Part shown: positions 1 to 11,850 of the stretch, in pieces
How positions within the stretch are numbered: the stretch's first letter is position 1
Layout of the letters: each line of letters begins with the position of its first letter
DNA from: Achatina immaculata
Taxonomy: Eukaryota; Mollusca; Gastropoda; Stylommatophora; Achatinidae
Direction: 5' to 3'
DNA: 64,000 bases
NCBI GenBank assembly: GCA_009760885.1
Contig: CM019701.1
Span: 36,470,697-36,534,696, forward strand
The notes under the pieces: generated by a model
Database searches by the model: none
The model's input: the letters and a program-made list of their open reading frames with translations, nothing else
Told to the model about the DNA's origin: nothing
Position numbers and translations under genes: made by a program

Positions 1-60
1 GTGATATTGAATCCTCTCGGTCAGTTTCATCAGGGTACTCGCGGGTGCTACAGAGCTACA

Positions 61-299
61 ATTGATACTTCTGCTGCTACTACTAAAACAACTCTGCCGC
101 TGCTATAATTGGTTTTATTACTATTATAACTGCTGCTACTGCAACAAATGATGCTGTTACTAACATAATAACTGATGCTATTACTACAACAAATGATGCT
201 GCTACTAACATAATAACTGATGCTACTACTAAAACAAATGATGCTGCTACTAAATAAATGCTGATGCTACTACTGCAACAACTGATGCTGCTTGTAGCA
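61..299. repeat. ACT/GCT-rich minisatellite, array 1
   Basis: Imperfect tandem copies of a 24-30 bp unit built from ATGCTGCTACTAACATAATA-like sequence and ACT/GCT triplets. The same unit returns at 1139-1500, so the two arrays are related. No coding function is inferred. Confidence 0.75.
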
Positions 300-1138
300 G
301 TATACTGGAATAGGTACAGAGTGATCTGGAAAACCAGATCCTCTGGTTGTCGCTAGAATGGCACTAGAACTAGCAGACGATATTGTAAGCAGACGATATT
401 AGGAGCAGACGTCTTGACTTGACTAGCAGATGTCATTAGGAGAATCAAGGGAAGAAACGGTTAAGACAGACATGATAGAAGTTTTGATCAGGATAGAGGT
501 TTTTATGATAGGATTGTGAAAAGTGTGAAACTATATAGAACAGTTTGAAGTGATTTAGTCTGGCCAGCTTGACCAAAATGTTTGTGCTAGCTGTTATTGT
601 AGTACTGTTGAGATTTATTAGGACCAGTGGTTTTAAAAGTGTGTGTGTGACTTTTGTGGAAATTCAGTGGCATGTTCATGACACTCAGTAAGTTGTACTT
701 TTGTTATCATGTTGTTAGATTGCTGCTTGTCTGAATGTGAATGTAGATCACCCACTTCCCATATGGCAAACTTCTGTCTTGTCGGGAATGAAGCCTAACT
801 GTACTTATTATTTAACATTCTTCACCTCATCTCACATATCATTGATACTCATTAATAAAAATTGTTTTGTATTTAACATCTTGTCACGTCACTACACGAT
901 GTTATCTGTAGTTTTTGTCTCGGAAATGTCAGGTTTTCATACTGTGCTGCTGTGATCTAAATTGGAGTTGTGTGTCTGGGTGTGTTCGTTTCTCTGCTTA
1001 TATCCAAGAAAGAATTTGCTTAAACTATCAGATTCAAGAGTCAAATTGACTATAAATTACTCCATTTAAACTCATAAAGCAATAGCAAACACAATTTCGG
1101 TAACTTACATCATCACTTAAAAGTAGTGATACTACTTC
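300..1138. other. Spacer between two related minisatellite arrays
   Basis: No recognisable gene, RNA or transposon domain. The short open frames here have no conserved motif. Confidence 0.5.
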
Positions 1139-1500
1139 ATGCTACTAACATAACAATTGATGCTGCTACTACTACAACTGATGCTGCACTAACATAATAA
1201 CTGATGCTATTACTACTATAACCGATGCTGTTACTAACATAATAAATGGTGCTGTTACTACTACAACAAATGATGCTGCTACTAACATAATAACTGATGC
1301 TACTGCTATAACTGATGCTGCTACTAACATAATAAATTATGCTGTTACTACTACTACTGATGCTGCTATCAACATAACAACTGATCTTGCTGTTACTACT
1401 ACAACAAATGATGCTGCTACTAACATAATAACTGATGCAACTGCTACAGCTGATGCTGCTACTAACATAACGACTAATCCTGCTACTACTAAAACAACTG
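1139..1500. repeat. ACT/GCT-rich minisatellite, array 2
   Basis: A longer array of the same degenerate unit as 61-299. The minus-strand open frame across it is Ser/Tyr/Val-rich low complexity created by the repeat and is not treated as a gene. Confidence 0.8.
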
Positions 1501-3761
1501 ATATATACTACTATTACCATACTGCCAATGCTGCTGGTTCTACAGCTAAAAAAAAAACAATGCTTGTAAGAAAAAAAGAGATGTGAAACTTTCAATTTTG
1601 TCTCTAATGTGAATCACATTTTTTAATGTGGAGGCTAAAGCACGTCACTCCATCGACATCATTAACCGGCGCATGCCCCGTACAGGTTACGTGGGTTTTT
1701 AAAAAATTTGTTTTGCTTCTTTAAATAGCAGAATTGCTACGAGGGTATTACTCTATCGAGCTCTTTGTCTGTATTCTGGTTCCACGCTTTAATTACAGCG
1801 GTTCTCATGCTCTAAGGATTAGAAGTCTCATTTATGAAAGGATTTTAGTTGTTACACAGATCTCTTTCCCTCTTTCCCATTGCCACACTTACTCCTTTTT
1901 GGCACTGTTCTTGTGATTATGTGTTTACCACAAAGTAATCACGATAAAAATAATACAGAAAACGTGCCACACTATTTACCACATCCATTTTTATTTCCCT
2001 GGTTTTCATTCATAGTTTAATAGAAATTGTTTCTGTTTATAGCGCACACCAGAAATGCAACTTGTGTAAGGTACACGTGTCCTTAGCGCATTTTTTTTTG
2101 GTGGGGGGGGGGGGTTGTCATTTTGATGGTTCGGAGTTTAAACCTTTTCTTTATGCATGTCCACATTTTCACAGACGGGCATTACTTTTCTTTCTCCTTG
2201 GATGTCATCAACTCTATTTTACACGTCTAGTGAGAACTATACCGTTAGTTCCCGATCAAAGTACAAGAAAATATATTGTATATCATACATACAATCACAC
2301 TTTACTGCTCTACAGTATGAGGCGACTGTTCAATGTCCAATATAAAAATACCTTGTTCACTTCAGAAACGAGTCTTACTACAATGACAGGCATCCAGCAC
2401 ATACTACAGATCAGCACAGATATCTTCAAACCGAATTTGAATAAATATGTGCAGGTACTGTAACATCAATACAGTTTCAACCATTTTCTTTTAAACAACA
2501 ACAGCAGCAGCAGCAGCAGCAACAATAACACAATTGTAATGCCTTGAACTTGTTTATCCTCTGTCTTCATCTTCTACAGCGTGCTACAGGCTGTTAGTCT
2601 CGCTACACCATTTCAGTGTGCATTTGCCACATTTACTGATGAGCTGAAACCTGTATCCAATAAACAAAAAGATACACGCTGCAGATCTAGAGTGTATCAC
2701 CAAGTCTGCCAACCGGATCTTAGAGGAAAATAATTATCTGTTACATGCACTGGTGTTTGCAAAGCTAAATAAAATTCTTCGTCAGTTTTTAAAATTACCT
2801 GTTCAAATCTGTTTCATAAAATAAAAAAGACACAACATAAACAATGAGGAAAAGCAATCATCCAGTTTCCCCATGGCCTTCCGTATAACATACAACTACC
2901 TTCAAACATTCAGCAGTAAAAAAAAATCAAGTCCTAGCTTGAAAACCGCTGTTCTACAGGCTCATGAGGATACAGGTCAAGGAAGTATATCCCAGCCAAG
3001 GAAGATGTAAAGTTTACTGTACTAGCGGTTCCCGACATTCGAACATGGGTGGTGCAATTTTTCGTGCGTTCACGTCAAAAAATCCCAGTTGACTCACATG
3101 TAATGATTATTTCGGTCTATACTTGTAGCTTGCAGTTTTGTTTCTACAGCAACGCCAAGTGTGTATGTTCTTTAGACCTGTAGGAATAACATTTTTTAAG
3201 GCTTACAAGACGTTAAAACTTTATGAATCATGGCAGTTTTCAATCATGATAAATTTTCAAACTTCCATTTACACTCTTGAATTTATCTTGCTTATACTAG
3301 TGATGTCAGATCATCAACATCATCGTAGAAGTCGTCGTCAAGTGCTCTCTCTCCAGCCATGCCAACTGTAGTAGATCTTTAGTTTACACTGTCTGCTAAG
3401 TCGCGGATCACATATCCAAGCTGATTCCTGTCCATATCTTGATGCTGTTCACCCGTCTTCACTGCTCTGTTTGTTTTATGCTCTCTAACCACATACCCTC
3501 CCACCCCACTCCCCGACCCACAGTTCATTAAGCCTACTCATACAACCAAAAATACTGCCTAGTTCTAGTGTCTTCCACATTGATCACCCTGTAGCTGTAG
3601 CCAGAGACTGGCTCCCCACAATCTGGGCATTCTCATATGTGCTCCGACTTCCCTTCCAGCACCCACCACACATACTAGCCTACAATAGGAAAGTATGTGT
3701 CAGAGTATCAAATATTTTTAAACTGTTCATGAATGAAAAAAAACTGTGGTCTATTTTAATA
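1501..3761. other. Unannotated AT-rich stretch with simple repeats
   Basis: No domain recognised on either strand. It contains a T/G homopolymer run (about 2090-2116) and a short CAA/CAG triplet run (about 2495-2530). Open frames are short and unconvincing. Confidence 0.5.
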
Positions 3762-4095
3762 ATTTGTCTTGTCTCCTTCCTCATATACCTTTCTGTGTTG
3801 AGGGGACAAATAGACGTCTTGATAGGGCTGGACGGTTTGCTTCATATAATTTTATATTTCATGTTTCTGTAATTTCCTCTCTCAGTCTCCTGCGTGTGCG
3901 GCCTCTTCCTCTGTTATCTTAGTGTACATGTTTTATGTGACATACTGTCTGGTGATAACCGTGTAACAGGGCTAAATCATTTGATCTGCTGTTTCCGGAT
4001 ATAGTGTAACACTGGTGTTACTCCAACCTTTGCCCTGATGGTGTTATTTCTTATTTGGTCTATTTTAACAACTGGAAGCTTTAAATTTCGATAAA
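3762..4095 (-). mobile_element. LINE family H fragment, 3' end
   Basis: It shares blocks with 16985-17290: a TTGTCTTGTC tail at the low-coordinate side, a TGTGCGGCC(C/T)CTTCCTCTG block and a TTTGATCTGCTGTTT-like block. In the better copy the minus strand encodes the C-terminal tail usual downstream of APE-type LINE reverse transcriptases. This copy is heavily degraded. Confidence 0.5.
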
Positions 4096-4599
4096 TTACA
4101 GAACAGAGGAAGGACTGGATGAGGGGAAGGCGTGGTCGTAGATTGTAGAAATGTTCTCTCCCTTTCCGCTCCCCACAAGTGGCTTCGGAAAGTTCTTCAC
4201 GTCCTCACTTTTTCTTTTCCCATAATTTGGTACCGTACTAATAATAGTAAGTTCACAAACCGTTAAAACTTCAATATATGAGATCTTCTTTCGCTTCAGA
4301 AGAAATTTATATTTAAAAAAAAGAAACTTTTCCTTATGTACAGATACAGATGTTTGCGTTAAACATTAAAAAATAATATCATGTTTGTATACTCACGCAA
4401 AAAAAGTAAAGTACAGCTTTTATAGGGCACTATACATATGTTCTAGGGGGGACTCAAATAAAAGTTGACGAACGGTATAACTGAGTATTGAATAACAAAA
4501 TTATCAATTTGATTTCAGTGAAAGTGTCATGAAACAAAAACTTAAGTCACTGCGGCACCCACACAAAGAAAGAAAATCTTGATTTCAGCGCCGTGTTTA
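4096..4599. other. No recognised feature
   Basis: AT-rich sequence with A-runs near 4313-4330. No ORF or repeat family identified. Confidence 0.4.
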
Positions 4600-5275
4600 T
4601 CCACCTTGGGCTGCTATCAGTGCTTGAGAGTGCTCTCTCATCGAGCGATTGACGCGTTGGATTCGTTGTTGGGGCTTGTCATTTCATCCTTCTTGCAGCG
4701 ACTGGGCTAACCGGTGGTGGTTTTCAAGAGGATTTTGTCTTACTCACACCGAATTCGTCCCACGTGCTCGATACAAGTCCAGGAAAACGGCTGGTCATGG
4801 TAAGACATCAATTTGCTGTTGTTGAAAGTGGTCCCTGACCACACATGGAGGACATTGTCTTGCTGCATTATCATGCCGGGTCCATTAGCAACGAGAAAAG
4901 GCTGTGCGTGGGGTGTTATGATTTCATTTCTTTATCGTAAACCCGTCAGGCTGAATTGAATGTGACGAGGTTCGTTCTGGTTGTACATGAAATTTCACCC
5001 CAGATCATTATACTACCTTCTATCATCCTGTCTCTCCGTAGCACACAGTCATCTACAAAAAGTTCTGCCTGACGACTGTACAGAAAACCACGCCCATCCT
5101 TGCCTTGCAAACAGAATCTGGACTCATCAGAGAACAGAATCCGTCTCCATTGATAATGGAGCCATGCCAAGTAGTATCTGGCCCAAGCCAAGCGGGCCTG
5201 TCTGACGAACGGTCAGTACTAGTCTAACTGCAGGTCTGTGAGGTAAGAGATTTGCCTTTCCAAGCCTGTTCCAAG
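4600..5275 (-). pseudogene. Tc1/mariner (IS630-superfamily) transposase remnant
   Basis: The minus strand between about 5275 and 4946 reads LAWARYYLAWLHYQW followed by ILFSDESRF, the diagnostic block around the second catalytic aspartate of Tc1-like DDE transposases. Further along, near 4605-4665, an out-of-frame piece reads SMREHSQALIAAQGG, resembling the family C-terminus. The frame is broken between these blocks and the N-terminal DNA-binding part is missing, so this is a dead 5'-truncated copy. No terminal inverted repeat was found. Confidence 0.7.
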
Positions 5276-5944
5276 AAAAGCTACAATGCGTTAGGCAAAA
5301 TCCTAGAAAAGAAAGTGAGGAGAAGACTTAGTTTAAATAAAGAGAAGACAAATATCATGGCCATATGAAAGAAACACCAGCAAGTCTTCTCGGAATGTTT
5401 TTCAATAGGTTCCGCTTCAGCGGGAAAATCATCGTATCTGAGCTAAATCCTCAAAAGCCTCCACTAAGATTAGCTAGCGGAACACATTTCACATCGGGTT
5501 CCAAATGATGGAAGTGGGCGAGTTCAAGATCAGCTTGATATAGTTTGTAGTCTCTCAGTTTGCAATATTTTCCACACACACTACACCAGATGGAAGAAGT
5601 AGTCTGTCTTAATGATTGGTGTGAACTCAAGATACTCACATGGTAGCCTAATAGCAGTCTACAGATTAAAGATATTAAGGCTGAATACTGAGTTATTTTT
5701 CATCTTTACAGGAGCAAAACGTAGGAAAGGATTTTCCAGGAAGGCGGTTGGGGGGGGGGGGGGGGGGAAGATTTTCCGTGTCCCATTGTCAGGATGCAAA
5801 AACAAAAGGTACAGAATAAAAGAATATACTGAGATCGGCGCAACAAATACTTGACTTACAAAGAGAAAAGAAGAAACAGCCTGCGTAATGTTCATTCTAG
5901 TATTTGTATGCACATTGAAACGACCTTATTTACGTTAATTCATT
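5276..5944. other. Unannotated, with a poly-G run
   Basis: No recognised gene. It contains an uninterrupted G run at about 5750-5767. Short open frames flank it without domain signal. Confidence 0.5.
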
Positions 5945-6770
5945 AATTCAGCTTTCTGGGCTATTGCGGCCCATTGCTGCAGACAAGACTTGTCTCCCTT
6001 CCTCTCTGTTCTTAGTCTTCTGCCAGTTGTTCACTCCCAGGGCTCGATGGTTTTCTCCCAGATTTTCACGCCACCTTTGTCTCGGTCTGCATCTTGGTCT
6101 GTCTCCAGTAATCATTTCTGTATAAGCCTTTTTTATTTGTCTGCTCCGGTCCATCCTCTTCAAGTGCCAAAGCCATCTCAGCCTGTTGCTTTTCATAATG
6201 GTAGTTATAAGTTGAGAATTGAATAGCGTGCGCATTCCTTTGTTATTTCTAATTTTCTGTTCTTGTGATATAGGGTCTCTAATTGGTCCAAAAATTCATC
6301 TCAAGATTTTGTTTCAAAGATCTGTAGCTGTGCTTCATCTGTGGTTGTTTTGTAGTGCTCCATGTTTCTGATCAACACAGACAACTGGTCTAATCTGTGT
6401 CCTGTATATTTAGTTTGGTGTTGTTTTTTTTTTTTTTGCAACAAGTGTCGAAATGTTGTTTCCTGCTTGTATCCTATCTCTAATTTCATCCCTCACAATG
6501 TTGGAGCTGTTGAATAATGCCCCAAGATATTTATATGAATTTATTCTTTTAATCCTCATACCTTCTATTTGAATCTAGTTGTTCTGATTTTCTTTTTTTT
6601 TTTTTTTTGGTCTTGCTATTCTCATGTATTTAGTTTTCTCATAATTTAGCCTCATTTTTTCTGCTTGTTCTTGCAGATGTTTGAAGACTTCTGTGGTCTC
6701 TTGCAAAGTTTCTCCTACAATATCTATATCGCCTGCATATCCTAATATTCTCGCTCTGTTATTAATAACT
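5945..6770 (-). pseudogene. LINE reverse-transcriptase fragment (APE-type), decayed
   Basis: Read on the minus strand, 6770-6600 encodes ILGYAGDIDIVGET, a YADD-box variant with the first Asp replaced by Gly, followed by LNYEKTKYM, the usual helix after the catalytic box. Then 6235-5948 encodes SNRLRWLWHLKRMD and a PRCRPRQRW block typical of the C-terminal region of these LINEs. T-runs and stops interrupt the frame. The upstream part is cut at the junction with the Penelope tail at about 6771. Confidence 0.75.
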
Positions 6771-7385
6771 TAAATGTATAAACTACGAAAAAAGTAGGAA
6801 CAGCTTTATTATTTAATGATTACACACTTGTGATGTTTTGGAATGAGCCTTCATCAGACAAAAACAAACAGGACGAAGAATAAGGGAGAGGAGACAAAGT
6901 ATAGATTCACATGAAATTTATGTTAACGAAAACAAAATGAAAAAAAATAATGAAAAATTGTAAATGACTAATCTTAGGTTTTGGAACAGTACATAATTAC
7001 AATCGCCTGTACGTCGCAAAGAACACAAACAATATGCACTAGTTACTATGTTAACAAAGCGTTCGTTCTGAAAGGTGCAAAAGTGTGCATGGTTGAGTGT
7101 AGAAAATGTTAAAAGAGACAAGGGATGCGCATAGAAGGAGCAGAGAATTATTACAAGAACAGAGATAACTGGAGAGCCCCTATCCATTGCCGCTGGTCTT
7201 AAGGGAGCGAGAGGCGATGATGATGATGATGATGATGATGATGGTAGTGAATGGATAGGTATTTGCGATGTTTGATAGTAGATTATGGTAGGGAGGGGAT
7301 GGTAATCTATTTAGGAGAAGGTGAAATGAATGATTACAACTGTGGTAGAGGAGTAGTATTATGATGATGCATGAGGGTACTTAAC
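6771..7385 (-). mobile_element. Penelope-like element 3' tail fragment
   Basis: The stretch beginning ATGTATAAACTACG and running through AGGACGAAGAAT to a block near 7190 matches 33192-33340 in the same orientation and the reverse complement of 16407-16815, which follows a Penelope-type reverse transcriptase. A GAT triplet run lies at about 7215-7243. No coding domain is retained. Confidence 0.65.
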
Positions 7386-7394
7386 TAATTATTG

Positions 7395-7460
7395 GTTTTG
7401 GTATCACAGCTTTACTGCAGTGCTTTGTGTATAGTTGTATACCTATACACTAATTATTGT
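7395..7460. repeat. Segment inverted relative to 33129-33190
   Basis: The block GGTATCACAGCTTTACTGCA through TAATTATTGTGT is the near-exact reverse complement of the sequence just outside the Penelope tail at 33.19 kb. It contains a small palindrome (TGTATAG ... CTATACA). Confidence 0.65.
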
Positions 7461-7547
7461 GTATTACTAATGTCATTAATAACTTATTGTTTATTTATTG
7501 TTCTTATAATTTTTCTAGGACCAGATTAAACAGCTTGATATATTGAT

Positions 7548-7615
7548 ATGGAAAATATATAAATCTGTTTATATCATATATATATATGATATAAACAGAT
7601 TGATATATTTTCCAT
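7548..7615. repeat. Near-perfect 68 bp palindrome
   Basis: Two 34 bp arms (7548-7581 and 7582-7615) meet without a spacer at an AT dinucleotide core and differ at one position. The sequence could extrude as a cruciform or form a long RNA hairpin. No transposon family assigned. Confidence 0.9.
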
Positions 7616-8272
7616 AAGCTAATTACAAATAGCGCTTTCTGTTTAATAATAACAGTTCAACCCAAAATAATAGCTATTCTAGTGACGGAAACATTCATGA
7701 TTTGTAACCGAGTGCTCTCTGTAACACAAAGCTAAGACGTAAATCTTCTTTCTGCCTCATAAAACTGTAGATTAAAAAAAAAAACTATAACCAGGTGCAG
7801 TGGTTTAGAGTTTTTACTTCTCTCAGCATGCAGACTGGTTCATGTTTACCTCATTCTACGTCAGCTAACTCAGCGTACCTGGCACTTTCTTAAGTAAAAA
7901 GAGGCAGTGAGGCTGGAAATGTTGCACTGCACATCATAGTAAACATCATACCATCTTCTTTTCTACTTTCCGTAGGACTGCCTTGACTCCTTCCTCAGGT
8001 ATCTTGCTGTTTTAAGAAACACACAGACTGTATGCTAGAGAAATCGATATGCTTTATGTAAATGGATTTTTTTAACAGGAAGTTAAGAAATAAATAATTA
8101 CGCTACAACAGTTTTTTTTCTTCAGACTGAAGTATAATTTAATGAGATGGAGCTGTCATTTACGGGGATTAACAAGACAAGATCTCAGTCTAGAAACAGC
8201 ATTTCTACTTCCAGATGTAGCACATGACACGCTAAGCTTTGCTTGACGCTTCGCTTACACAACCACATTAAC
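7616..8272. other. No recognised feature
   Basis: No domain, RNA or repeat family was recognised on either strand. Confidence 0.4.
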
Positions 8273-8389
8273 AACAGGTAAACATCGATATATTGCGGTT
8301 AATTCGTGCAACGAGGATATCGGATATATCGATGCTGCTTAAAGTGAAGACGCTTAAATCGATACCCTGTATATCGAACAACAGAGAAA
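8273..8389. mobile_element. Possible pogo/Tigger-type terminal repeat or MITE
   Basis: CAGGTAAACATCGATATATTGCGGTTAATTCGTGCA-like sequence resembles the CAGTNAAACCTCGATATA ends of pogo-class elements. It also matches the reverse complement of 13795-13850. Two further ATCGAT-rich blocks follow. Family and boundaries are uncertain. Confidence 0.35.
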
Positions 8390-8515
8390 ATGTTGAGCAA
8401 TAAAGGGGTCGCCTGGGCAAGAGCGGCAAAAAGGCAAAGGACAGGCGTTTGTGGAAAACCCTTTCGGAAGCCCCATGTGTCCTGTGCACTTAAAGTTCAG
8501 AGAGAGAGAGAATGA
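8390..8515 (+). mobile_element. LINE family D, 3' end only
   Basis: This matches the last about 120 bp of the family D element at 63650-63775, including its stop region and GA-repeat tail. It is an extremely 5'-truncated copy. Confidence 0.85.
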
Positions 8516-9780
8516 ATGAATGAATAATCTTTATTTTTCAAAGGTAAAGAATTGGGTACGCAGGCCCGTCTTACATTCTGCCCTTCATCACTCCATCTTT
8601 CATTCTTCTCACACACTTGATTTAGTACAAATATACAAATTAAATTAGGAAAAAAACATATCAAAGAGTGTAAGATTTAACTACTACATTCAAAGTAAAA
8701 GAGAAGAAGTAATTAACCTAATAAAATAGCACTCACGCACACATACATACGCAGACATATACATAAACAAAAATACATTGTAAATACAGATCTTCTAACA
8801 TATGTTTTTTAAACAGACATTAAAATAATTTCTAACAATATCTAACAAGTTGCTTTTTTAACTATGTCATTTTAGTACTTGATGGTTGGCGAATCATGTG
8901 TTGAGAGAGTGCTGGTTATTTTATGGAGGCATATAATTACAAGCAAGTAAATAATGAAACATGTTTGACTTAAAGGATGAAGTATTACCAATGGATTTTA
9001 AATGGTAGGGGAGGGTGTTCCAGAGCTGTACTGCAGAGTATGCAAGGCTTTTCTTGTACAGATCAATCCTGGGTTTAGGAAGAAGACAGTTTTTTAAACG
9101 CTGGCTATGTTTAGTATTATACGTAAACAGTGACCACAAGCAAGGCGGAGCATTGTGCGACAAAATTCTCTAAACAAACTTAACTTTGTTAAAAATGATT
9201 CTATTTTTGAGGGGTAGAATTTTGAGTTCTTTGTGTTGATCTACAGTCTGTACTGGGTGTTTGTCACAGATAAGATTTAATGCTCGCTTGTGAAGTGAGT
9301 GGAGCCTTTTTGTGTTTGAGACTGAGCATCCATCCCAGATTGTGGAACAGTGTGTTTGTATGTGTGATATGTAGTATATCTTTCTTGTGTCTTTGTCGAT
9401 AAAGTGTTTAATTTTGGCTAATTGGTAAACTTTCTGTGCAATCAAGTTTGTTAGGTTATGTATGTGAGAATTCCAAGTTAAATGATGATCAATGATGAGT
9501 CCTAGGGTTTTATGTTCATGAACATTTTCTATTGCCTTAGTCCCAGCATAAAGCTGTAGAGACGTTTTTGTTGCATTCTGCAGTTTCTGTCTTGTAGTGA
9601 TGAGCATGGATTTTGTTTTGTTGGTGTTTATCAACATACCATTTTTATTATTCCATTTAATCAAACTGTTTATATCATTTTGGAGCGTTGTCTGTAGTTT
9701 ATTGATGTCATAGTCACTATTGTAAACAATACAGTCATCAGCGAAACGATCACATGAAGAGTGCTTTAAATGTAGGGGAG
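8516..9780 (-). pseudogene. CR1/L2-like LINE reverse transcriptase, 5'-truncated
   Basis: On the minus strand, about 9760-9660 encodes FADDCIVY, the catalytic FADD box, followed by an IKWNNKNGMLINTNKTKSM block. This leads into HKTLGLIIDHHLTWNSHI, the GxxxD...W.HI motif usual in CR1/L2/Jockey-group thumb regions. After a frameshift or stop near 9165, a second segment (9163-8921) contains YSAVQLWNTLPYHLKS, the conserved C-terminal WNxLP motif. The low-coordinate end has GAAT repeats, consistent with a microsatellite 3' tail. Everything upstream of the catalytic box is lost, ending against a GA repeat. Confidence 0.85.
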
Positions 9781-9811
9781 AGAGAGAGTGAGAGAGAGAG
9801 AGAGAGAGAGA
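9781..9811. repeat. (GA)n microsatellite
   Basis: AG dinucleotide run with one interruption, at the broken end of the CR1/L2-like copy. Confidence 0.95.
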
Positions 9812-10014
9812 TTTTTAAAAGAAGTAAGCTCTAGCTCACCAACGATGTTTAGAAACATTCCTCACAGGACTTCATTTAGGTATTTAAAAAAAAATTTCTA
9901 CAACGTACACATATAGGAATAGAAAGAATAATGAAAAGCAAGTATGCTAAAATAATAATAAGGAAAAGAAAAACGTTTATTGGTTGCTTGATTGATCGAC
10001 TGATTGGTTTCATT

Positions 10015-10289
10015 TACTGGTTCAACTTTATTTGCAAGGGACGAAGAATTAGGGTATGCTGGTCCGCCTGACATTATGTCCTTTTTTCATACAACTTTCT
10101 CTCGGTTCCACACATTCTACATCAGACAGTACAGATGCATAACAAACATAACACACATAACTAGTATTGAAATACAAAACTGAAATAACAACGCTGAAAT
10201 GACAAACATGTAGCATTTCTCTCTCATCTACACCTTCATTACTGGAAATAACTACAAAAACGCAACAAGTTACTATCACAGTCTCCCAC
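10015..10289 (-). mobile_element. Probable CR1/L2-like LINE 3'-UTR fragment
   Basis: It shares weak blocks with 8530-8640, including the TTTATTT, GACATT and cCTTcaTC elements and the same order of CA-rich text. No coding part is present. The assignment rests on diverged similarity. Confidence 0.4.
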
Positions 10290-10296
10290 ATTAATA

Positions 10297-11529
10297 ATCA
10301 TCTATCTTGGCAGTAGACTGGTTAATGAAGGAGGCAACATCAGACAAACGCAGAGGGGAGGCAACATCAGACAAACGCAGAGGATTACAATGGACCCTTG
10401 ACACAGTGCTGGAGGACCTTGACTTTGCGGACGACATTTGTCTATTATCAAGCAGTCACAAAGATATGCAAGATAAAATAAACAAGCTAACTCAGAATGT
10501 AAACAACATAGGACTAAAGATCAACGTAGGAAAGACAAAGTTAATGAAGCAAAATGTGAACAACAGAAATGTACTCAGAGTAGATAGCAAGTTAGTGGAG
10601 GAGGTCAAAGAATTTGTATACCTTGGCAGCAGAGTAGTAGAAAATGGAGACAGTACAGAGGAGATCAACAGCAGACTTACTACAGCAAACCAGGCTTTTG
10701 CAATGCTGCAGAATATATGGAAATAAAAAAAACTAAGCACAAATATGAAAATCAGGATATTTAAGAGTAATGTTCTAAGTGTACTACTCTATGGAAGTGA
10801 ATGCTTGAAAATCACCAAAACCATAGAAAACAAGTTGAATTCTTTCCAGACTAAATGTTTACGAAGAATTAGACAAATATTTTGGCCAGATACCATAAGA
10901 AATAACATCTTATTGGCAGAAATGCAGATGAAACCACTGACAACAATTATTGAGGAAAGACGCTGGCGATGGTTGGGACATGTGCTCCAAATGACTGACA
11001 ACTCATCATCATCATGTGCCGTGCCGACTGGTGTTGGCTATTATGCTTCTCCAGAGTACGCGATCCTTCATGCATGCCATCAGCTCAGTTGGTGATCTCC
11101 CCTCACACCATCCCGTCAGACTGTCCAGTATCATTTCTCTTGGTCTTCCTCTTGATCCTCTTCCTTCTATTTTTCCTGTTGTTATAATATTTTCAATGCC
11201 CCCTCTTCTCATTGCATGTCCTATGAAAGTACATTGTCTCTCTCTTATCTTTTTGACAAGGTTTTTTGTCTCTCCAGCTCTTCTCCTACATTCTTCATTA
11301 GTTAACTGACAACTCACTACCAAAAATAGCACTAAGATGGACACCTCAGTGGAACAGAAGTAAGGGTAGACCAAAAGAGACATGGAGAAGAACAACAGAA
11401 AGGATGTTGAGCAATAGAGGGCTCACCTGGGCAAGAGCAGAAAAAAAGGCGAAGGACAGGCATTTGTGGAAAACCCTTGCGGAAGCCCCATGTGCCCTGG
11501 GCACTTAAGGTTCAGAGAGAGAGAGAGAG
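10297..11529 (+). pseudogene. LINE family D copy, 5'-truncated, with nested insertion
   Basis: It is closely similar to 62890-63775 of the family D element. It retains FADDICLLSSSHKD (the catalytic FADD box), the FVYLGSRVVENGDST block and RRWRWLGHV. It starts within the reverse transcriptase, just before the FADD box. A 27 bp unit near 10327-10382 is tandemly duplicated. A substitution at about 10724 creates a stop where the intact copy reads WKSNKLS. A 299 bp foreign insert (11006-11304) splits the C-terminal region. ATTAATA at 10290-10296 and 11530-11536 is a likely target-site duplication. Confidence 0.9.
11006..11304 (-). mobile_element. Nested LINE family F-type 3' fragment with 12 bp TSD
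   Basis: It is flanked by identical ACTGACAACTCA at 10994-11005 and 11305-11316. Removing the insert and one duplication restores the family D sequence. The minus strand encodes FIGHAMRRGGIEN, GSRGRPREM and a C-terminal NTSRHGT, similar to the ends of the family F copies at 22.4 and 46.2 kb. An ATG/ATC triplet tail lies at its 3' side. Confidence 0.9.
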
Positions 11530-11606
11530 ATTAATATGCTGTAGGAGAAATTAATATAAAATCATTTACATTCAGTGCTTGCAATAAAAGTCTAAAGTAA
11601 TATAAA

Positions 11607-11755
<149 letters not shown>

Positions 11756-11850
11756 CGCAGGCTCATTTGACATTCCGTCCTTCATCACTCATCTTTCATT
11801 CGTATCACACATTCGATGTAGTACAAGTATACAAATTGCATAAAGAACTT
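11756..11850 (-). mobile_element. CR1/L2-like LINE 3' fragment
   Basis: It matches 8560-8640 (the CATTC(T/C)G(C/T)CCTTCATCACTC block followed by TAGTACAA(A/G)TATACAAATT). Confidence 0.65.

Noticed and set aside
1137..1595. 152-residue Ser/Tyr-rich minus-strand ORF
   Set aside because: Minisatellite translation, no domain.
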